A stretch of 26,574 bases of DNA, from IMG/VR virus record IMGVR_UViG_3300007344_000193, positions 1 through 26,574 of that record; one strand, 5' to 3'. The stretch is from a virus. This document shows positions 22,803 to 26,574 of the stretch, piece by piece. How positions within the stretch are numbered: position 1 is the first letter of the stretch; every line of letters begins with the position of its first letter. The notes below the pieces were generated by a model. It worked only from the letters and a program-made list of their open reading frames with translations, searched no databases and was not told the DNA's origin. The position numbers and the translations under genes were made by a program.

Positions 22803-23784
22803 TGATTAGTTCCTCTACAACATTTTCTGGGATTTTTAAAGCGAAAGCTGCGCTGTCATGGAATCCATAAGTGATAATTAAATCATTTTCCACAACCGCT
22901 GCTCCACAAACAAATTCAATTCTTCCAGTCATAAACTTAAATACATCAGAATATTTTACAATATTCCAATCTTTATCATAAACAATTATTCTATGGTTAT
23001 AAATACCATCTTTATTATTATTTTCATTTTGCCAAAAATCTACTTCATGAACAACACATAAACGATAATCTTTCCATTTCACAACAGATGAACCACCTCT
23101 TAAATCATGGTTTTTACTTATTTCTTTAAATTTACCTAAAAATATAGTTTTACTAGTTCCTTTAATAGGATCAACTTTTACAATTTCTACTGGGTTAGCC
23201 CATTTGACATAACAATAATCCATATCATTAATAGGCATCCAATTTTTTTCACAATATGAATTAGGATCATTAGGTGGTTCTATTCTTACTCTTGAGATTT
23301 CATTTGATGTTCTATAATCATCTATTTCAGAAAGTTCCATTCTACCTTCTCCATTTGGTTTAGTATCTCTTCTAACACCTGTAATATATAAAACACCATC
23401 CCAACGAACTACTCGAGCATCTTCTAACCCAATAAATTCCCAAACTGGTTCAATGTCTAACTCTGAAGTGTTTACTTCTTTGTATGATTTTATTTCTAAA
23501 GTTTTAGGATCTAAAATACATAAAAAGTTAGTTGTTCTTAAATGTGGATCATTTTCAGGATGAAGATAAGCTAATGGGCCCCAACGTCCTTGAAACTTTT
23601 GTTCATTTTCACAATGGTAAAAAAGATAACCTACATTTCTTAAATTAAGTAAAATAGTTCCATCATTATCAACAAAAATAGAGGGATTACATAAACCTGT
23701 ATTTCTACTATCAATTGAAGGAATCTTTAAATGAGATATAGAACCTCCTTTATCTAAAACTAATTTAACTAAATTGTCAATCAT
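22795..23784 (-). CDS. GH130-like five-bladed beta-propeller, glycan-acting
   Basis: A protein of 329 residues from ATG 23784. It resembles the GH130/GH43-type beta-propellers that cleave or phosphorolyse mannosides. Visible signatures, numbered from this start, are NPSIFVDNDGTILLNLRN at 33-50, FIGLEDARVVRWDGVLYITG at 117-136 (the GxED-x-RV motif of GH130), CEKNWMPI at 178-185 and the closing block EFVCGAAVVENDLIITYGFH at 290-309. Whether it is an active enzyme or a sugar-binding or transferase relative cannot be settled by eye. I prefer ATG 23784 because it lies one base after the stop of the upstream oxygenase; a GTG at 23805 would overlap that gene by 20 bases. It ends overlapping the TPR-FkbM gene, which supports one co-translated modification operon. 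Confidence 0.78.
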   Translation of the reverse strand: MIDNLVKLVLDKGGSISHLKIPSIDSRNTGLCNPSIFVDNDGTILLNLRNVGYLFYHCENEQKFQGRWGPLAYLHPENDPHLRTTNFLCILDPKTLEIKSYKEVNTSELDIEPVWEFIGLEDARVVRWDGVLYITGVRRDTKPNGEGRMELSEIDDYRTSNEISRVRIEPPNDPNSYCEKNWMPINDMDYCYVKWANPVEIVKVDPIKGTSKTIFLGKFKEISKNHDLRGGSSVVKWKDYRLCVVHEVDFWQNENNNKDGIYNHRIIVYDKDWNIVKYSDVFKFMTGRIEFVCGAAVVENDLIITYGFHDSAAFALKIPENVVEELING

Positions 23785-23785
23785 A

Positions 23786-24367
23786 TTACTTATAGTGTTC
23801 TCCACCAGCCCATAATACTAAGCTTTTTCTTAAACCTGAGGCTACAGGGGTTATTCTATGTTGTAAAAATGAAGGGAAAACAATAACTGCTCCTTTTTTA
23901 TTTGAAACTTTTTGGGTGTTACTGCCTGAACTAATTTCTAAAACACCTCCAGTATATTCTGAAGGATCAGAAAGTTGTACAATAACTGATACTTTACGAT
24001 GGGAAATTGAACCTGGGCCGATATCTATATGCCAGTTATAATGTCCACCACCGCCTCTATATTCTGTATATTGAATATCATCTAAAACAGAATGAAGATT
24101 AAATTTCCAAACACTATTAGCTTCTTTAATACAACCCATTAAACGGTCATAAATCCAAGAAGAATTTTCACTTGGTGCTATCCATTTGATATTACTATTT
24201 CTTATATCTGATGTATTGCCAGATATAATAGTAGCTTGTTCAAATTCATAGTCTTTTGTAAGTTTTAAGATTTCATCTGCTTCATCTGAAGAGAATCCAT
24301 TTTCGAACCAGTAGTAGTTTGTTTGATCAATTTCTAAATTAGGATCAAATATAGGTCTAGAGTACAT
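23786..24367 (-). CDS. 2-oxoglutarate/Fe(II)-dependent dioxygenase, prolyl-hydroxylase-like
   Basis: A 193-residue dioxygenase of the prolyl 4-hydroxylase/PKHD type. Iron ligands are visible: His113 and Asp115 in HYNWHIDIGPG, and His170 in FPSFLQHRITPV. Arg180 in GLRKSLVLWAGG is the expected 2-oxoglutarate-binding residue. The surrounding strands SVIVQLSDPSEYTGGVLEI complete the jelly-roll core. Length is normal for the family. It is the first gene of the modification island and follows three fibre-module genes after a 42-base gap that holds a promoter-like element. The substrate could be the fibre, a glycan or another protein. The fibre shaft in this window has prolines mostly at the X position of Gly-X-Y and hardly any at Y, so it is not an obvious collagen-type prolyl hydroxylase substrate. 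Confidence 0.88.
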   Translation of the reverse strand: MYSRPIFDPNLEIDQTNYYWFENGFSSDEADEILKLTKDYEFEQATIISGNTSDIRNSNIKWIAPSENSSWIYDRLMGCIKEANSVWKFNLHSVLDDIQYTEYRGGGGHYNWHIDIGPGSISHRKVSVIVQLSDPSEYTGGVLEISSGSNTQKVSNKKGAVIVFPSFLQHRITPVASGLRKSLVLWAGGEHYK

Positions 24368-24384
24368 AATTAATTATAATATAA

Positions 24385-24392
24385 CAAATTTA
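24385..24392 (-). promoter_or_regulatory. Bacteroidota-type -7 promoter element before the modification island
   Basis: In the 42-base gap before the oxygenase gene, the minus strand reads TAAATTTG, an exact match to the TAnnTTTG element of Bacteroidota housekeeping promoters, 17 bases before the ATG. I see no well-spaced TTG -33 element, and a TATAAT-like string lies between it and the ATG. It would be the only evident promoter for the nine-gene island. Confidence 0.35.
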
Positions 24393-24409
24393 TTTTAAAA
24401 AACCAAATT

Positions 24410-24607
24410 TTATTCCGGATTTCCTACTTTATCTTGAAAATATTCTTGTAAAAAAGTTGTAAGGTAAAAATAATATCTAGGGTTAACTCCGCTAATTCTA
24501 TATAAAGATTTTACTTCTTTACATTTATTAAAAATGGTTTCTTCTAAAGTAGATGAAGGTATATAACCTAAAAATTGTCTTGTTGATATAAAAGTATAAG
24601 TAGGCAT
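24410..24607 (-). CDS. Small hypothetical protein of the fibre module
   Basis: A 65-residue protein I do not recognise. It is rich in Tyr, Phe and Thr (TYTFISTRQFLGYIPSS, then YRISGVNPRYYFYLTTF). Residues 20-34 and 44-57 could form two helices. There is no Cys pair, signal peptide or clear membrane segment. It follows the Gly-rich fibre-tip candidate by two bases, so it is probably co-translated with the fibre genes, and ends 42 bases before the island. A fibre assembly or attachment factor is possible from position alone. Confidence 0.6.
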   Translation of the reverse strand: MPTYTFISTRQFLGYIPSSTLEETIFNKCKEVKSLYRISGVNPRYYFYLTTFLQEYFQDKVGNPE

Positions 24608-24609
24608 AA

Positions 24610-25302
24610 TTAATAAACAGTTACTACCACATCTAATCCAATAAAAGATCCAGCATTAGCTATAGCCGCCGCTCCATATGTATTCCAATCAAAAAGGTTA
24701 CTACCTCCACCTATTCCTGCTCCTGTAACATATCCTGTTCCATTTATGCTTATGTCACAAGAACCTCCTCCAAAACCAGGATCCATACTTAAATCTATAT
24801 ACCAATAACCTTGGGCTATAATAGGGGTATTATTTTGTGATATGTCTGTAGGGCCAAAACTACTAAATGTTGGTACTCCTCCTGAGTTACCTGCTAAATA
24901 AAGATAAGTTCCTGAATTGTCATAAAAGGATAAATTGCAGTCTTGTACATCGTTATTAATAGGAGGAGGTGGAGGTGGAGGTGGAGCTAGGTTATTTATT
25001 ACAGTTAAAGTAACTTGATAACTACTTTGATCATAAAAATAAACTAAACTTTTATAATCATTAAATTCATAAGGTCCGGGGTTAGCAGCTATAGGTAAGC
25101 CATATATTCTATTTACACCTCCTGCTGAATTTTGGCCCCAGGCGTTGTAGGATATAGTACCACTACCATTAGAACCATCAAAATAAGAATATCCTGCTAA
25201 GTCTCCAAAACTAATTCCACTACCAGGATTACCACTTCCTCCTCCAAATTGAGCTTCCCAATAAATATTTTCTAAATAAACATTAGTACTAGGTATTGCC
25301 AT
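24610..25302 (-). CDS. Gly-rich two-domain protein with octaproline hinge, fibre-tip or adhesin candidate
   Basis: A 230-residue protein directly behind the fibre gene stop, with no spacing. An N-terminal beta domain of about 107 residues has Gly-rich loops (FGGGSGNPGSGISFGDLAGY; FDGSNGSGTISYN). It is joined through eight consecutive prolines (about 108-115) to a C-terminal beta domain with further Gly loops (GFGGGSCDISINGTGYVTG; GAGIGGGSNLFDW). Two Cys (about 122 and 178) may pair. Gly-rich loop motifs in a protein encoded just after the long fibre recall the T-even gp38 adhesin, but there is no sequence match I can claim. A polyproline II rod would hold the two domains apart. Structural role likely; receptor binding is inference. 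Confidence 0.62.
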   Translation of the reverse strand: MAIPSTNVYLENIYWEAQFGGGSGNPGSGISFGDLAGYSYFDGSNGSGTISYNAWGQNSAGGVNRIYGLPIAANPGPYEFNDYKSLVYFYDQSSYQVTLTVINNLAPPPPPPPPINNDVQDCNLSFYDNSGTYLYLAGNSGGVPTFSSFGPTDISQNNTPIIAQGYWYIDLSMDPGFGGGSCDISINGTGYVTGAGIGGGSNLFDWNTYGAAAIANAGSFIGLDVVVTVY

Positions 25303-26574
25303 TTATTTATTTTTTAATTGGTTTACTTCATCTATTAATTCTTTAACAGCTTCAATCAACAATGCTGTTAATCTATCATAAACTACTGTCTTATATTCAT
25401 CCCAATCAACTACTATTTCAGGAAGTACTTTTTCAACTTCTTGAGCAATAACTCCAATTTCTGTTTTACCAGCTCTTGAAGGGGCCATTGCTTCAGCTTC
25501 TTCAGTCCAATTGTATCTTACACCTCTAAGTTTAGAAATTAATTCTAAAGCTGATTCAATTTTTTCAACATTAGTTTTTAATCTAGCATCTGAGTAGAAT
25601 GCTATAATATTACCTGTTGCTCTAATTTCTCCAGCAATACCTGGAGCAGTTGTATTAACACCTAATGAGTTAATTTGAGCGTTTGAGTTTGTAGTAAACC
25701 CACCAGTTGTACCTTGTGGGCCTGTTGGACCTGTGCTTCCATTACTACCTGCTGCACCTTGTGGACCTGTTCCTCCTGTTCCACCAGTTGTTCCTTGTGG
25801 GCCTGTTGGACCTGTACCTCCTGTTCCGCCTGTTGTACCTTGTGGACCTGTTGGACCTGTGCTTCCATTACTACCCGCTGTGCCTTGTGGACCTGTTCCT
25901 CCTGTTCCACCAGTTATACCTTGACGTCCTTGGATACCTTGAGCACCGGTAGTTCCTTGAGTACCTGTTGCTCCAGTAGTACCTTGAGTTCCAGGGACAC
26001 CTGGGTTTCCTTGGTCTCCTGTTATACCTTGACGTCCTTGAATACCTTGTGCTCCGATAGTACCTTGTGGACCAGTTGGTCCTGTACCTCCTGTTCCACC
26101 TGTTGTTCCTTGTGGACCAGTTGGTCCTGTTCCTCCAGTGTTACCTGTTATACCTTGTATACCTTGAGCACCTGTTGGGCCTGTTCCTCCAGTACCTCCA
26201 GTTGTTCCTTGTGGGCCTGTTGGACCTGTTCCTCCAGTACCTCCAGTTGTTCCTTGAGGACCTGTTGGACCTGTTCCTCCAGTGTTACCTGTTATACCTT
26301 GTATACCTTGAGCACCTGTTGGACCTGTTCCTCCAGTACCTCCAGTTGTTCCTTGAGGACCTGTTGGGCCTGTTCCTCCAGTGTTACCTGTTATACCTTG
26401 TCTACCTTGTATACCTTGAGCACCTGTTCCACCAGTTGTTCCTTGTGGGCCTGTTGGGCCTGTAGGGCCTGTAGGACCGTCTGGTCCTATTGGGCCTATA
26501 TTACCTGTTATTCCTTGACGACCTTGTATACCTTGAGCACCAATAGCTCCTTGGGTACCTGTTGTACCTTGAGG
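25303..26574 (-). CDS. Collagen-like tail fibre with C-terminal S74 intramolecular chaperone (N-terminus outside window)
   Basis: The visible 423 residues are the C-terminal part; the frame is open to the window edge. About 97 uninterrupted Gly-X-Y triplets (26568-25696) form a collagen-type trimeric shaft. Commonest triplets are [18 protein letters not shown] and GIT, so Thr and Gln dominate position Y and Pro sits at X. A short link ([15 protein letters not shown]) leads to [22 protein letters not shown], the entry of a peptidase S74 chaperone. Cleavage is expected before the Ser at 25593-25591, releasing a 96-residue domain after trimer folding. That domain shows [29 protein letters not shown] and a final helix [16 protein letters not shown]. 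The next gene starts immediately after the stop. An ATG inside this frame at 25488 is not the true start. Confidence 0.92.
   Translation of the reverse strand, partial: PQGTTGTQGAIGAQGIQGRQGITGNIGPIGPDGPTGPTGPTGPQGTTGGTGAQGIQGRQGITGNTGGTGPTGPQGTTGGTGGTGPTGAQGIQGITGNTGGTGPTGPQGTTGGTGGTGPTGPQGTTGGTGGTGPTGAQGIQGITGNTGGTGPTGPQGTTGGTGGTGPTGPQGTIGAQGIQGRQGITGDQGNPGVPGTQGTTGATGTQGTTGAQGIQGRQGITGGTGGTGPQGTAGSNGSTGPTGPQGTTGGTGGTGPTGPQGTTGGTGGTGPQGAAGSNGSTGPTGPQGTTGGFTTNSNAQINSLGVNTTAPGIAGEIRATGNIIAFYSDARLKTNVEKIESALELISKLRGVRYNWTEEAEAMAPSRAGKTEIGVIAQEVEKVLPEIVVDWDEYKTVVYDRLTALLIEAVKELIDEVNQLKNK
26135..26477 (-). repeat. Long-period tandem repeats (99 and 144 bp) within the collagen-like shaft
   Basis: The string CCAGTGTTACCTGTTATACC (+ strand) recurs at 26135, 26279 and 26378, so units of 144 and 99 bp are nearly identical in DNA. 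The 99-bp unit codes 11 Gly-X-Y triplets; the 144-bp unit has five extra ones (45 bp). Repeats this alike allow copy-number change by slippage or recombination, altering shaft length in frame. Confidence 0.8.

Noticed and set aside
23785-23805. GTG at 23805 as start of the GH130-like gene
   Set aside because: It overlaps the oxygenase end by 20 bases; ATG 23784 follows that stop by one base and fits the spacing of the other genes.
25303-25488. A separate 61-residue gene starting at ATG 25488
   Set aside because: The frame continues upstream without a stop into the S74 entry motif and the collagen-like shaft; this is the end of the fibre gene.
25662-25952. Open frames on both strands across the Gly-X-Y region, encoding Val/Gln- or Leu/Pro-rich repeats
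   Set aside because: They are shadows of the nine-base collagen repeat in other frames; the Gly-X-Y frame is continuous with the S74 domain and explains the sequence fully.
26067-26465. Plus-strand open frame rich in Leu and Gln
   Set aside because: Antisense reading of the collagen-like repeats with no start context or family resemblance.
25696-26574. Possible CRISPR array because of regularly repeated short strings
   Set aside because: Periods are multiples of 9 bases, there are no unique spacers, and the whole stretch codes Gly-X-Y in one frame.
1-26574. tRNA, rRNA, integrase, attachment site or insertion sequence
   Set aside because: I looked for cloverleaf-like segments, transposase or integrase motifs and terminal inverted repeats and saw none; the plus strand holds no credible gene.

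Overview
The window looks like the virion and host-interaction region of a tailed phage with a contractile, T4-like (myovirus) tail. Every gene I can support lies on the minus strand, so transcription runs from high to low coordinates. The DNA is very AT-rich and genes are tightly packed, often with overlapping stops and starts. Shine-Dalgarno sequences are almost absent before the starts. One promoter-like site at 24385-24392 matches the Bacteroidota -7 element TAnnTTTG. Together these hint at a Bacteroidota host, but that is inference; no host gene is present.

In order of transcription: (1) 26574-24410 is a fibre module. It holds the C-terminal part of a collagen-like tail fibre ending in a self-cleaving S74 chaperone domain, a Gly-rich protein with a run of eight prolines, and a 65-residue unknown. 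(2) 24367-15042 is a ten-kilobase set of nine modification enzymes: a 2OG-Fe(II) oxygenase, a GH130-like beta-propeller, a TPR-FkbM methyltransferase, a radical SAM/SPASM protein, two related GT-A-like glycosyltransferases, an FkbM-like methyltransferase with an extra N-terminal domain, a 759-residue fusion of a GT4 glycosyltransferase with an autotransporter-heptosyltransferase-like domain carrying a four-cysteine finger, and a stand-alone FkbM methyltransferase. (3) 15011-11572 has a fibre-like virion protein, a small coiled coil, the tail sheath and the tail tube, closed by a clear intrinsic terminator. (4) 11474-518 has the gp26-like tail assembly chaperone with an overlapping second ORF in another frame, the tape measure, small and large baseplate proteins, a LysM protein, a 1382-residue hub ending in a GH19-like wall hydrolase, and an unknown. 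(5) 470-1 is the start of another gene, possibly a family A DNA polymerase.

The tail genes build the injection machine. The enzyme island lies between the fibre and the sheath in the same orientation. Its most attractive reading is a virion-glycosylation system: the fibre shaft is rich in Gly-X-Thr triplets, the kind of site O-glycosylated in Bacillus BclA, and the heptosyltransferase-like domain belongs to a family that glycosylates repetitive surface proteins. Modification of the host surface is the main alternative.

Three non-coding signals stand out. The motif ATATTTAT precedes eight virion genes, at exactly 5 nt from the ATG in four of them. A T7 run sits where the chaperone ORFs could be joined by frameshifting. 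A strong hairpin-U terminator separates the tube gene from the chaperone gene.
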